From assembly GCA_026122225.1 (NCBI GenBank), contig JANEZZ010001491.1:186001-250000 (forward strand): a stretch of DNA of 64,000 bases, in the 5' to 3' direction. Origin of the DNA: Heloderma charlesbogerti. Lineage: Eukaryota; Chordata; Lepidosauria; Squamata; Helodermatidae. The number at the start of each line of letters is the position of its first letter. The first letter of the stretch is position 1. The notes beneath the pieces are model-generated. The model made no database searches, had not been told where the DNA came from, and saw nothing but the letters and a program-made list of their open reading frames with translations. A program made the translations under genes and the position numbers. Shown here one piece after another: positions 22,873 through 39,017 of the stretch.

Positions 22873-23017
22873 GAAACCTGGTGTAAGCATGAATCAAACG
22901 GGTCGGGAGAGCTGCGCCTGCCTTTACCCCCACCCTTCAATACGTGTGCAGTTGCTAGGAGTAACCAGGGAAGATTTCTCAGCCCCAATCCCTTCTCTAT
23001 TGGGGGAGGGGGAGAGA

Positions 23018-23078
23018 GAATTATAGAACAGCAGGGTTGGAAGGGGCCTATAATACCATCAAGTCCAACCCCCCGAAA
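23018..23078 (-). mobile_element. Short CR1 3'-end fragment
   Basis: ATTATAGAACAGCAGGGTTG followed by GAAGGGGCCTATAATACC is the complement of the CR1 3' end, just upstream of the ATF2 CpG island. Confidence 0.75.
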
Positions 23079-23289
23079 ACAGATCACTGCACCCACGATG
23101 CCCCCCAAGACATGCTATGTGCAATGTAATATCCATATGTATGCATTCCTATTTCTGCAGTACAAGCGCTGAGAGAAGACAAGGCGCTTCCCTGTTATGA
23201 ACCCTCCTTCCCTTTAACCTTCCAGAAGACACTGGGGACGTCGGGGGCTGTCTTTCTGGAGCCTTTCTCCCACTGAGGGGTGGTCTGGT

Positions 23290-24010
23290 CCAAGGGCAAG
23301 GTATAAGCAGGGGGGAGTGGAGCGCTGGCAGAAGCCGGAGACGCGCTTCCCTACAGCGGTGGTGATGGCGGCGGCCGGCTTCCCAAGACCTGGGGCCGTT
23401 CTTCGGGCAACGGGTAGAGAGAAGCCCCCCCGCTCTGCACAGAGCAGTGGCGACGGCGCCATGTTACAGCCTCCCAGGCTCCCCACCTATCCTCCGGCAG
23501 GGCCCGGCGACTTCCACCCGAGCCCACGCCCGGGTATGGCTGCAGCCACACCCCGAGCCGCTACACACAGAGAGGAGGGCGAGGCGAGGCACCGACTTCC
23601 TCTGTTTACATGCCGGAGAAAACGCGCACGCAACACACACTCACCCCTCACGACCGCCGGCGGAGCCGCACTTTAAAGCCCGGGTCCCCCACAGGCTTCC
23701 GTCACATCTCGCGGGAACTCACTGACACATCTCTTTCTTTCTCGCTCGCTTCCCATTCCCCCCGCCCCTCCTCGGGTCAGGGGAAGATGCGGTCACGTGA
23801 GATGGAGCTGCGGGCGGGGGGGAGAGAGAGGAGGAAGAGGGAGAGGAAAACAGCCGGACCGGTCGAAATGACACGTGGTTGCGGACTCCGCGAGGGCGGG
23901 GCCGTTGACGACCCTCCTGTGCCTGGGTGGCCGGAAACGGCCCAGTCTTCCCCCTCCTTTCCCCCGCTCCTTCCTCGCGGCTGCGCGGGGAGCCTCGAGC
24001 AGTGGGGAAG
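23290..24010 (-). promoter_or_regulatory. CpG island, probable ATF2 promoter and first non-coding exon
   Basis: Strongly CpG-rich, unlike the AT-rich flanks, and the only such island between ATF2 and ATP5MC3. Two CACGTG E-boxes lie at 23794-23799 (within GTCACGTGA) and 23872-23877, and GC-rich Sp1-like runs occur around 23755-23770 and 23815. A minus-strand GTGAGT near 23722-23717 could be the exon 1 donor; it is the best candidate I see but is unproven. The long ORFs across the island have no recognisable content and are composition artefacts. Transcription start not determined. Confidence 0.65.
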
Positions 24011-24054
24011 AGGTACTTGCTTTGTACGTGCGAATGAAAGAGCATATCAGAGGC

Positions 24055-24715
24055 CTCGCAAGTGCTTATTGGCTTTAGTAGTCTATCCTTTGGAAACCTT
24101 CAAGTTAGATTACTGCAAAGCGCCCTACGTGGGGCTGCCCTTGAAGACCTTTTAGGAGCCACCGCTTGTGCAAGCATGGAGCAGAAGGTCTGAGCAAATA
24201 GCACCACTTCTGGCCTACTTGCACTGGCTGCTTGTACGTGTTCGAGCCCAATTCAAGGTGCTGAACTTGACCTGTATAGCGCCGTACATGGCTCAGGACC
24301 TCAATAGTTGACGGTGGGCCTCGCCACTATTGCCAGCTGCCGAGTCCCTCCAAGGGAAGTTCTGAGGATGGCAACAAGGAGAGGGCCTTCTCAGTGACAG
24401 CCCCCCCCCCAATTGTGGAATGCTCTCCCCACGGACTTCTGCCTGGCACCAACATGATCATCTTTTCGAACTGTTAAGACCCAGGCATTTGATGGCATAT
24501 GATGGGGCTTTTAATGTCAGTTGTTTTATCATTTCCCAGTATCTTACGGTAATTGGGTGTGTGTGTTTTTTGCTGTTTCAAATTGTTTTTTAAATTGTAT
24601 ATGTTGAAGATGTTACATTACTTTTTATTATGTTGTATTTGGAGGTTGTAATTTTTGTGAACTGCCCAGAGAGCTTTGGCTGTTGGGTGGTATAGAAATG
24701 GAATGAAGGAACTGA
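24055..24715 (+). mobile_element. L2-type LINE 3' fragment
   Basis: Plus strand; TTAGATTACTGCAAAGCGCC followed by CTACGTGGGGCTGCCC corresponds to LDYCNALYVGLPLKT of the long L2 copy. Ends with GTGAACTGCCCAGAGAGCTT, then 'ggtatagaaatggaatga'. It lies just outside the ATF2 promoter. Confidence 0.85.
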
Positions 24716-24785
24716 TCAGGGACCAGGGCAAAACTTGATCACCCACATTTAAGAATGGAAGGAGTGCTGCTGGGCCAAGACTCAA

Positions 24786-25190
24786 AGTTAACATAAGAGC
24801 CATGCTGGATCAGACCAAAGGTTCATCTAGTCTGGCATTCTGTTCACCCAGTGGCCAACCAGCTGTCGACCAGGAACCCACAAGCAGGACATGAGCGCAA
24901 CAGCACCCTCCCTATTCCCCAACAACTGGTGTACATAAGCTGGAGGCAGCACATAGCTATCAAGACGAGTAGCCATTGATAGTGGTAGCAAATTCCATAC
25001 TTTAACTATGCGCTGTGTGAAGTACTTCCTTGTATGTCCTGAATCTCCCACCAATCAGCTTCATTGGATGACCCTGGGTTCTAGTATTATGAGAGGAGAA
25101 AAATGTCTCCCTATTCACATTCTTCACACCATGTATAATTTTGTACACCTTTAAGTTCCACCTAGACCAGTAGTCTTCTATTCCCAGTAC
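24786..25190 (-). mobile_element. CR1 LINE 3' fragment (subfamily with ORF2 end EKRRLRGD)
   Basis: Complement of the same terminal region seen on the plus strand at 37100-37510: AACATAAGAGCCATGCTGGA at one end, then the complement of the MSCLWVPGRQL and FTQ..VKVWNLLP readings. Internally deleted relative to the 37-kb copy. Confidence 0.85.
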
Positions 25191-25269
25191 CAGCCAACTT
25201 GATACCTTCGGGATGCTCACAGGAAGCAAGACTTGAACGTCTTTTCTTCCTTATGTATATCCTCAACAT

Positions 25270-25434
25270 GCTTGTATTTAGGGGTATAGTGCCCAGTCAT
25301 GGAAGGCCATAAATTACCCACCCCATATATTCTTGGAATGCAACTCCCGTCAAATCTAGCCAGTATAACAAATGGTGAGGAGCAATGGGAATTGTAGTCC
25401 AACATCTGGAGGGCCAGAAGTTGCCCACCTGATT
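25270..25434. mobile_element. Palindromic MITE, 'CCAGATGTTT' family
   Basis: AATTGTAGTCCAACATCTGG followed by AGGGCCAGAAGTTGCCCACC is the right arm; the left arm is diverged (TTACCCACCCCATATATTC). Confidence 0.6.
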
Positions 25435-26468
25435 GTATTGTACCAGTTGTAGAGGAATGGGTGCATTAAGGCTGCACTCCTACATCCATTTACCTACATA
25501 AACATGCATAGGATTGTACTGTAATATTTTCTATCACATTCATACCTGTTCTGTTAAATATCATGCAGTATCCTTGCCTTACAAACTAGTTTTAAACGTC
25601 AACACTTAATATCTGCCTTCTACCACTTTCATTATAATAGAACAATTCATTACAGCTGAATTAGCAAACCTATGACTTGATTAAAACACACACTCCAAGG
25701 TAAGGTATCTTTGCATATTGCCAATCACCTCTCCATCTCCTTTTGTGCCCAGGACAAATCCCATTAATACTCCCCACCCACTTTCTAGTCTGCGTAGCAC
25801 CTCATATCCCACTGTCTTCTGCACTGCACAGTATCAGAGATGTAGGCTGAAATTTTTTCCCATTGCTGTATTTTTCCACTTAAACCTTTCAATTTCTAGA
25901 AATGCATTATTTCATCAAATTAATCAGTAACAATTAGTAGAATACAAGTCAAGTATATTTATGCACACAGTTCTTGGGCATACTAAAGTATGTTAACAGT
26001 TGTCAGTCCCTTCATCCCCCTAAATATAAATATTGTAATGGAAGTGTGCATTATTAAGTTGTCATGATCTAAAATCTTAATATTCCAGTACAAATAATTT
26101 CCAGGTAAAGCCTTGCATTTGTTAGAACATAACTTCTAAAACACTAATAGTGCAGTTCTCTGTATGATTACTCAAAAATAAATCCCACTGTGTTCAAATG
26201 AGGCTTACTTTTAAGTATATGTGATTCCATCTTCAGAGTGAAATCACATTTACTCAGAAGTAAGTCCCATTGAGTTTAGTGGGGCTTACTCCCATGTAAG
26301 TAGGCATAAGATTGATTTCCCCTCCAACAAAATATTGCAATTTAACTACTTCTGACTACTGGAAATACTTTTAAGATAGTCATGTAAAATATGTAAAGTT
26401 AACATAGCATGTTTGAGTTAACCAGTAAAAAAAAATTAAAAAGCATGCTAAATCAAATCTTGATCAAT
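25435..26468. repeat. AT-rich intergenic DNA with short palindromic repeats of the 'GCATAGGATTG' terminal family
   Basis: Small copies: near 25487-25520 (ACATGCATAGGATTG), 26155-26235 and 26245-26318 (AAGTAAGTCCCATTGAG and GGGCTTACTCCCATGTAAG as inverted halves). The last type recurs at 59160-59260. Otherwise nothing recognised. Confidence 0.55.
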
Positions 26469-26606
26469 TTAGGGCATAACCTATGCATGTTTTGGCAGAA
26501 AAAAGTCCTGCAACTCCCAGCATTCCCCAGCCAGCCATGCTGGTTGGGGAATGCTGCGAGTTGCAGGACTTTTTTCTGCCCAAACATGCATAGGATTGTG
26601 CCCTTA
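26469..26606. mobile_element. Near-perfect palindromic MITE, family 'B', 138 bases
   Basis: Arms of about 65 bases pair almost fully: CTATGCATGTTTTGGCAGAA on the left with TTCTGCCCAAACATGCATAG on the right, and CCAGCATTCCCCAGCCAGC with GCTGGTTGGGGAATGCTG at the centre. Ends TTAGGGC / GCCCTTA-like. Other copies at 29866 and 35408. Confidence 0.85.
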
Positions 26607-26817
26607 GAGCCGTGAATTCCATCCCCTCACCATCACCAACCCTCACATCCCTGCATAGACTGCATCCTCCAATCCCAAATCTAAGCTTTGGAGTATACAT
26701 GGGACAGTTGCTTACACTGGTTTTTAATTACACAGATGCACAATTTTCTAGGTACTTCTTCTAGTTGCCTATCCAATTGCACTAACTCCCTTGGTACAAA
26801 GATGGGACTTGGGTTGT

Positions 26818-26888
26818 TATCCTATACACATTTGTCTGTAAGTCCAATTGAACTTGATCCGGGTAGATATGTATAGGATTGCACCATA
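26818..26888. mobile_element. Short palindromic repeat with 'TATAGGATTG' terminus
   Basis: TCCTATACACATTTGTCTGT and ATATGTATAGGATTGCACCA are inverted ends of a roughly 70-base copy. Confidence 0.55.
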
Positions 26889-26904
26889 ATGCAGGATTTG
26901 CATC

Positions 26905-27215
26905 AATGGGCTAATTCACACTTAAATATAAACCAGGGTTATCAGGATTGAGCAGCATGCTCGTGTGCACTGCCCAATCATTCCTACTTGGCTCCTCCTG
27001 CAACCAGAAGTGGTATACGACTCTTTGCTTGTTTGGGGAGAGAAACCAGAATCCCTGGTTCTGTCACAACCTTATCTATGGTATGTTTAGCCCCTCTCAG
27101 TGGGAAGAGGGGCTAAGTGGGAGCAATTGGGTGGTGTGCACCAACATGCTTGCACAATCGTGGTAAGGCAGGAATTTCTGGAACCCTTTATTGTGACACG
27201 TGAACTGGCCCTACA
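26905..27215. mobile_element. MITE, family 'C' (ends GGGCTAATTCACAC), about 310 bases
   Basis: Inverted ends GGGCTAATTCACACTT and GTGACACGTGAACTGGCCC. Similar ends at 59995-60322 (CCCAGTTCACATGT / ACATGTGTTGTGAACTGGGC). No recognised coding content. Confidence 0.6.
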
Positions 27216-27224
27216 GTAATGTTA

Positions 27225-27650
27225 TGCCAGAAATTATAACCTCTGTGATCTCACTTGGAATACCATGCACAGTTCCGGCTGCAGAACCTTAAAAGAAGAT
27301 ACTGTAGAGCTGGAAAGGGTACAGAAAAAAGCAACCGAAGCGATCAGGGGTCTGAAGCAAGTCTCTATGAGGAAAGGTTACGATTGTGTTTTTTTTTAGC
27401 TTAGGAAAATGGCAAGTAAGGGCAGGTGGTGGTGGTAGAAAAGTGATAGTTATATCATTATAGGTATGTAAAGTTGTTCATGGTGTGGAAAGGGGGATAG
27501 GGAAGAGTTTTGCTGCCTCTCAAAATACTGGAACCCAGGGTCAACTAATGAAGCTGAATGATGGGGGATTCGGGAGGGACAAAATGAAGTACTTCTTCAC
27601 ACAGCACACAGTTGTAGTAGCAAATTCCATACTTTTAAGATATACTGAAG
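27225..27650 (+). mobile_element. CR1 LINE fragment (ORF2 C-terminal region)
   Basis: Plus strand; TCACTTGGAATACCATGCAC, TAGAGCTGGAAAGGGTACAG and the SQNTGTQGQLMKLN reading match the ORF2 end of the 36.8-37.5 kb copy. Frames broken. Confidence 0.8.
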
Positions 27651-28190
27651 GCCACCAGCTTGGATCATCTAGGTCTGTATTCATGTGGGCACAGCCCTCA
27701 TCATTGCATGTGGTCTTCAGGGCCAGAAATGTTGCCCACCTGTGCCTTAAACACTCTGGGATACATATAAAAGAAGTAGGCCAATAAATTTATCCAGGAT
27801 ATGTTCTGTTACTTGCCTACAGCATTTCAGGTCATTTTAGACAGATGTGCAGTGATCCATTACAGATTTTTTTTTTAAAAAGTTACAGATTTAACTAAGC
27901 TATTAATTGCAGTAGCACCACAATGTCGGTGATATAAACACAGCTGACAAATACCCACCAAGAGGTATTACTTGCAATTGTAGATGCTAGTCTCACTTGC
28001 TCAATAACACAATTTAAGCCATGCATGATATAGCTGAAATCATACTGTTCCACACAGTATTCCACTGAGTTTTATTATCAATTTCCCTCAAATAAGCTTC
28101 TGATGGAAAAACTCAGACTTTTGGTCTCTGGGCAGACTTTGAAAAAGCCAAGCAAATAAACAAGGCACAGCCAGTAAACTCGTTACCATC
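27651..28190. other. Intergenic DNA below ATP5MC3
   Basis: Includes a half MITE arm (CTTCAGGGCCAGAAATGTTG, about 27715-27750). Otherwise nothing recognised. Confidence 0.35.
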
Positions 28191-28304
28191 TTTAATTAAG
28201 CTGCTTTGGAAGTAGCATACATTTCCATGATAAACATTTTCCCGAGCTGATGTTCACATAATCACACTGTAGTTCATTAATTCCAATGTTATGAACAGAT
28301 CTCT
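28191..28304 (-). promoter_or_regulatory. ATP5MC3 3'UTR with ATTAAA polyadenylation signal
   Basis: On the minus strand ATTAAA occurs at 28196-28191, 109 bases beyond the stop codon, the first good signal found. This implies a short 3'UTR of roughly 130 bases. Confidence 0.55.
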
Positions 28305-33781
<5,477 letters not shown>

Positions 33782-33962
33782 GGTTGCGGCTGCGGCTGAG
33801 CGGGTGGGCGGCCGGTGGAGCGCAGGGGCTGCGTGGGGATCCCGGGGCTGGGCCTTTTGGCTCGCTGAGGGGGGAGAAAGGAGAGCTGTAGGGGCCCGGC
33901 AGCAGGCGGGGGCTGCGCTCCGCCGATGGAGACGGATGCGAGGGCCCCGGCCTACCACTTAC

Positions 33963-34025
33963 CCGGCGGCAGCGGCTCCTCCGGCTGAGCGGGCGCAGCT
34001 GTAGAGGTCGAAGGGACTGCAAGCT
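33963..34025 (-). other. ATP5MC3: ATP5MC3 non-coding exon 1 (5' end approximate)
   Basis: Donor GTAAGT immediately after 33963 and an acceptor after CCCCCCTCAG at 33865 define a 98-base intron in the leader. The 5' end is set about 25-30 bases downstream of a TATAAA. Multi-exon leaders are usual for this family. Confidence 0.6.
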
Positions 34026-34559
34026 CCCTGCGCAGGCGCAGTGACGGCGCTTTATACTCGGAGCGCCCGGATGCTGGGAGGAGCGGGGAGGAGAAGCTCG
34101 AAAGAGAGAGAGCGGGGCGGAGGGGGAGGCCGCTCCTAAGGTCGCTTTGCAGCGGGCTTATCGGTAATATCGGGATGGGGGACACAAGGGCAGGTTGGCT
34201 GCTAGAACATGGGAGAGGTGAGCGAGGGTCGGGGTATTGAAAGTGGGGTGGAGGGGGAACATAGGGCGCCCCCGTTGATACGCCCCCAGCGGGGAACGAT
34301 AGGGATGCCCACAGGGAGCAACGGGACCTGTGGCCCCACGGAAATCAATGCAAGCTACGAATACAACAAGGGGCTTCAGTAGCTCCCGTGGTTTGCAACG
34401 GGCAGACGTATTTGTTTTGATACACGGTGGTGCAGCTTAGGGCTTGACCTCTGGGCTGAGTCCAGGGCCCTGAAGCCCAGCCCAGCCCCCACCCGATGAC
34501 CACCCAGAGAGCCGTGGCACCAGCATCTAGGTAGCCCAGCTGATTTGCTAGATCGCCAT

Positions 34560-35375
34560 CCAGGCAGTGCGCGGCAATTTAAAACAATGAAACCGTAAAA
34601 CCATAAAAATAACAGTAAAGCGTTAAAGCTACATGATTTAAAAGGCTGGATGAAAAGGGTGCATCTTCACACTCTTTCTAAAAGACAAGAGACTGGGGAT
34701 CAATTGTTGTTCTTGAGGGAGTGCGTTTCATAGCTTTGGGGGCAACTTAGGAGAAAGCCCTTTCTGTGGGTCATAGTGCCCTCCAAAGGGCCTCTCTGGC
34801 AGATCTTAATACCCAGACAGGTTCATCGTGAGGCAGGCAATCCCTTAGATAGCCAGGTCCTAAGCCATTTAGGGCTGTAAAGGTCAAGAGCAACATGTTG
34901 AATTGAGCCCAGAAAACAATTGGCAACCAGTGCAGATCTTTCAGGACAGGTGTAATATGGTTCCAAGGCCGTACATGGGTTAGCAGCTAGTTGCTGCATT
35001 TTGTACCAATTGTAGCTTCTGGATGTTCTTCAAGAGCAGCCCGGCGTAGAGCAACTTGCAGTAGTCTAAACCAAGGCATGGATAATGGTTGCCCAGTCAG
35101 ACCGACTCAGGGAGGATCGCAATTGGTGCACCTAGCATATTTGTGCAAATGCACTCCTTGCCACTGCTGCTACCTGAAGATCCACAGGGATGGTATAGGG
35201 TCAAGGAGCACTCCCAAGTTATGGACCTGATCCTTCTGGGGGAGTACAACCCCTCTTACAGAACAGGTTGAATCCCAATCCCTGTCTGACCAACAACACC
35301 TCCATTTTGTTTGGGTTTAACCTCAGCTTGTTTACCCTCATCCAGCCAAGTAAACCTTTCTAGAAGCTTGGACTA
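34560..35375 (-). mobile_element. L2-type LINE 3' portion
   Basis: Minus strand; complements of the ORF2 end in order, e.g. CTAAGCCATTTAGGGCTGTA, GGCAACCAGTGCAGATCTTT, GAGCACTCCCAAGTTATGGA and ACCTCCATTTTGTTTGGGTT, each matching the 56-kb copy. The 3' tail is degraded. Confidence 0.85.
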
Positions 35376-35407
35376 GCTGTTATTTATGGAGATGGAGGAG
35401 AAGACAT

Positions 35408-35540
35408 TTAAGGTGCAATGCAATACATCTTTAGACAGAAAAAAGTCCTATATTTCCCAGCATTCCCCATGCTGGCTGGGGAATGCTGGGAGTTGTAGGA
35501 CCTTTTTTCTGTCTAAACATGCATAGGATTGTGCCCTTAA
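35408..35540. mobile_element. Palindromic MITE, family 'B', flanked by TTAA
   Basis: About 125 bases, arms near 60 bases: TTTAGACAGAAAAAAGTCCT with AGGACCTTTTTTCTGTCTAA. TTAA stands at both outer ends (35408-35411 and 35537-35540), the target preference of piggyBac-type elements, though other copies do not show it cleanly. Confidence 0.8.
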
Positions 35541-35756
35541 TCTTTAAAACAGGGGTGTTGAACTTCTGTGAGCCTGAAGGCCAAATTCCATTTCAGAGAG
35601 GCTCTCAGGGGCTGCATTCCAATGGTAGGTGGGGAAGAAGGCAAAGGGCAGGGCCCCAAAAATACCAGCGTATTGTAGCTTAAAGCTCCCAGCGCCGATA
35701 ACTCGGCCTTAGGAGAGGCATTTCAGCCTTTTAGGAAGCAATTCTGTGGCTGCTGG

Positions 35757-36333
35757 TCAGCGGCTAGATGGCCATAGGATACGTCGGTTTCTGGGAACCA
35801 ACCTCGGAACCTGTGCTCTGAGGTTGGTTCCTGGAGAACTGACTTTCCCCTCTCCCACGCTGCCTTGCAGGCAGCTCAGAACGGCCCCGTACTCAGAAGA
35901 AGAGCATGGAATGGCGAAAACAGGGCGTTCTGGGATGGGGAAGGAGGAAATGCTAGTACGACACGTCCTATGTGTCGTCCAGCAGCCACTTCCCCCGCTC
36001 TGCCTTCCCACAGCTAGGCAGCCGAAATTGGCTTGTTGTTGTTGTTTATTCGGTCAGTCGCTTCCGACTCTTCGTGACTTCATGGACCAGCCCACGCCAG
36101 AGCTTCCTGTCGGCCATCGCCACCCCCAGCTCCCCCAAGGTCAAGTCTGTCACCTCCAGAATATCATCCATCCATCTTGCCCTTGGTCGGCCACTCTTTC
36201 TTTTGCCTTCCACTTTCCCTAACAAATCGGCTATCTAGCCGCAAATGCAGGGTGGTTTCCTCCTGCCCTGCATTGGATAGGCGGTCACCTCCGAGTCTGG
36301 AGATGGCCGCCTATCCCCATAGGTTTGCACCCT
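35757..36333. mobile_element. Non-autonomous DNA element 'A', copy 2, interrupted by a BovB fragment
   Basis: GATGGCCATAGGATACG on the left and CCTATCCCCATAGGTTTGCA on the right; interior shares GGTTGGTTCCTGG, CTGCCTTGCAGGCAG, CGACACGTCC and CTAGGCAGCCGA with the 19.7-kb copy in reverse order. A 190-base BovB piece sits inside. Confidence 0.6.
36034..36223 (-). mobile_element. BovB 3' end fragment, older subfamily
   Basis: Minus strand; complement of the 3' end ending GTCGGAAGCGACTGACCG then AATAAACAACAACAAC. Closest to the 10.6-13.7 kb copy, not to the younger ones. Flanked by a 9-base repeat with one mismatch, AAATTGGCT (36025-36033) and AAATCGGCT (36224-36232). Confidence 0.88.
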
Positions 36334-36759
36334 TGGAATATGGAAAAAATGCACAAAAGCCAGGAAGCCACCATATGATCTATGGCTGTGGGAAAGGGGG
36401 TGCGGCCATCTGGGGAACCCTGGAGGGCTGGATTGGGACTCCACGCTGGCCCCATTTGGCCCCCGGGCCTGAGGTTCTGTACCCCTGCTTTAAAAGCAGC
36501 TGTTAGATCATCTCATAAATACTGTGAGTGTTCAAATAGGGTTGGATATTCTGTGGAAATGTGGCTGAGCTACATAGCTGGGTCCTGATCCTGGCAAAAG
36601 TTTGAGAGTTACAGATCAGGTCAGTTCACTCCAAAATACAAAGCGAACAAATTTCTCAAATGTTCCTAGTTAATGGAGGGGAGGGCAAGCTGAAATTGGA
36701 TGGAGATATGGTAGAGGGAGGCAGAGAGAGATGTGCAATGCTGCAAACTCAACTCAGTG
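36334..36759. other. Intergenic stretch, nothing recognised
   Basis: No exon or repeat family recognised. Confidence 0.3.
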
Positions 36760-37515
36760 TGCGGCCACTGTAAAAAAGGCAAGCTCCATGCTAGGCATAA
36801 TTAGAAAAGGAATTGACAATAAAACTGCCAATATCATACTGCCCCTATACAAATCTATGGGGTGACCACACTTGGAATAGTGTGTTCATTTCTGGTTACC
36901 ACACCTAAAAATGGTATTGTAGAGCTGGAAAAAGTGCAGAAAGGGCTACTAAAATGATCAAGGGGCTGGAGCATCTCCCTGATGAGAAAAGGTTACAATA
37001 GCTGGGATTGTTTGGCTTGGAAAAAAGGAGAGTAAGAGGAGACATGACAGAGTTGTACAAAATCATACATGGTGTGGAGAATGTGGATAGGGAGACATTT
37101 TTCTCCCTCTCTCAAAATACTAGAACTATTTCTATCAGTCCTATGACACTGATTGCTGGGAGATTCAAAACAGATAAAAGGAAGTACTTCACACAGTGCA
37201 TAGTTAAGCTGTGGAACTCGCTACCCCAGGATGTAATGATGGCCACCAATTTGAATGGCTTTAAAAGAGGGTTGGACAAATTCCTGGAGGAAATACTAAT
37301 GGCTACTAGTCTTGATGGCTATGTGCTACCTCCAGTACCAGAGGCAGTGAGCTTCTGTACACCAGTTGCTGGGGAACATGGGTGGGAGGGTGCTGTTGCG
37401 CTCATGTCTTGCTTGTGGGTTCCTGGTCGACAGCTGATTGGCCACTGTGGAAACAGAATGCTGGACTAGATGGGCCCTTGGTCTGATCCAGCAGGGCTCT
37501 TCTTATGTTCACTTT
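36760..37515 (+). mobile_element. CR1 LINE 3' portion (ORF2 C-terminus and 3' region)
   Basis: Plus strand; readings include LPLYKSMG, HLEXXVHFWLPHL-like text, EKRRVRGDMTELYKIIHGVE, NVDRETFFSLSQNTRT, TQCIVKLWNSLPQDVMMA and TNLNGFKRGLDKFLEEI. This is the typical CR1 ORF2 C-terminus. It ends GGTCTGATCCAGCAGGGCTC then TTCTTATGTTC. Stops and one frameshift break it. Confidence 0.9.
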
Positions 37516-38365
37516 TGGCTCTGCCTCCACCCACTATTGTTTGAAGCCCCCAGTTGACCCTTCCTGTGGGTAAAAGGCTCTTCATAGAAAAACATGTCCT
37601 CACCCCAGGCGTGGTTTAAGGCCACCAGGTAGGAAGATGCCCTAATACTCAATGCATATGTTTGGAAGTGCAGTTCACACAGGCAGGAGTTCAACAGTGC
37701 CCACCACTGGGGGCTTCTTTCCATTGCTGCTGCTTCAAAGAGGCAAATCTCAAAGTCGGAAATTGAAACTGAAAAGTGTGTTTCTTCAGCACCTCATGGA
37801 AAAGGAAGGAGGAAAAGGATGTCTAATCTTCGGGACAGGGCAGTGGTCAAAGGGTTGGCACCAGCTGGCCCTCCTGAGGTGCTGGGGCTTCGGTATCTGC
37901 TTGATAATGTCAATCCCCTGGCACAGGCCTTGAAGAGACAGTGAAAGCAGGCTAAGGTTAAATATGTACATTCATTTGATTATTTCTTTTGGCTTCACTT
38001 CTTAATTTTTATTATTGTTTATAAGCACAAAATTGTAAAACTTTAAAACAGGCAAATAATTATAGTTATACAATATGCATTACTAATACAATACAAGTTA
38101 CTAATTTCTGTGTGTCTCAGTATGTATATGCATCCGTGCAGGTATGAGTGAGAGTGTGTGTGTGTATATAATTTCTGTTGTCATTTTTGCCACAAGTTCA
38201 CTTAAATTGCCAATTTATTACTTAGGTGACTCATACAAACAACTGGTGGCAGAAACAACTGAAAACTCAAAATAAATACATTTTAAAAGTGAACCATTTA
38301 AAAACTTACTAGAAGCCTCTGGGTGCTCTTTAACCACCTTTGTTTTTTTAGTAGAAGGCTGTGAT
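37516..38365. other. Intergenic stretch, little recognised
   Basis: A GAGTGTGTGTGTGT run near 38150-38165. No gene seen. Confidence 0.35.
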
Positions 38366-39017
38366 CCTTGTATTCATTCATCCATCCATCCATCCATCCA
38401 TTCATTTGATTTGTTTCCTACCTTACTACCAAGAAAAATGGCACTCAAGGTGGCTTGCAATCACAAGTTAAACTTGATGAAAACAATAATAAAATAAATG
38501 CATTAAAACACAATTAAAAACACAACAATAACAGAATAAATGCAACATCCAACCCTACAGACTTGCTTACATGCCAAAGGCCTGCTTGAAGCCTGCAGGA
38601 TGACAGCAGAGAGGGAGCCAAGCTAGGCTCCCTCAGCAGGGACTTCCACAGCTTGGGAGTGGCCATAGCGAAAGCCCTCTTTCGCGTTGCCACCAAACGT
38701 GCCTCTGAAGGCGGGGGTCTCAAAAGAAGGGCCTCTCCCAAGGCTCTGAACACCCAGGCAGTCTCGTATGGGGGAAGGCGGTCTTTCGGGTAGCCTGGTC
38801 CCAAGCCGTGTAGGTATAGGTATAAATATGACCTATTTATAGGTCATAGCCAGCACTTTGAATTCTGCCCGGAAAGTGAAGCTGCTGTAACAATGGAATC
38901 GTGCTTCCTGTGACCTGCCCCAGCCAACATTCTGGCTGCTGTATTCTGCACCAGCTGAAATTTCTGAACAGTTTTCTCATTTACATACATTGCACTGGCT
39001 CTACCTCTTTCTGGGTT
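38366..39017 (-). mobile_element. L2-type LINE 3' fragment with (CATC)n
   Basis: Minus strand; starts at a CATCCATC tandem (38379-38402), then a 3' terminus variant. Minus-strand reading GPGYPKDRLPPYETAWVFRA and LVATRKRAFAMATPKLWKSL matches the long L2 copy. Confidence 0.85.

Larger units (their letters stand above)
7478..23720 (-). other. ATF2 intron 1 (approximate 5' end)
   Basis: About 16 kb between the 7414-7488 exon and the CpG-island promoter. Contains the nested DIRS/BovB/LTR block, the fold-back element, several L2 fragments and MITEs, described separately. No additional exon is recognised in it. The 5' boundary is uncertain because exon 1 could not be fixed. Confidence 0.5.

Noticed and set aside
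22525..23172. 215-codon plus-strand ORF
   Set aside because: Crosses a palindromic MITE and a CR1 fragment; no recognisable domain.
23610..24155. 181-codon ORF across the ATF2 CpG island
   Set aside because: Low-complexity Arg/Pro/Gly composition from GC-rich DNA, no known domain, and it runs into an L2 fragment.
27485..27787. 100-codon ORF as a gene
   Set aside because: CR1 ORF2 C-terminal remnant (SQNTGTQGQLMKLN) running into a MITE arm.
38379..38402. CATC tandem as a CRISPR-like or satellite array
   Set aside because: A simple microsatellite at an L2 tail; no spacers.
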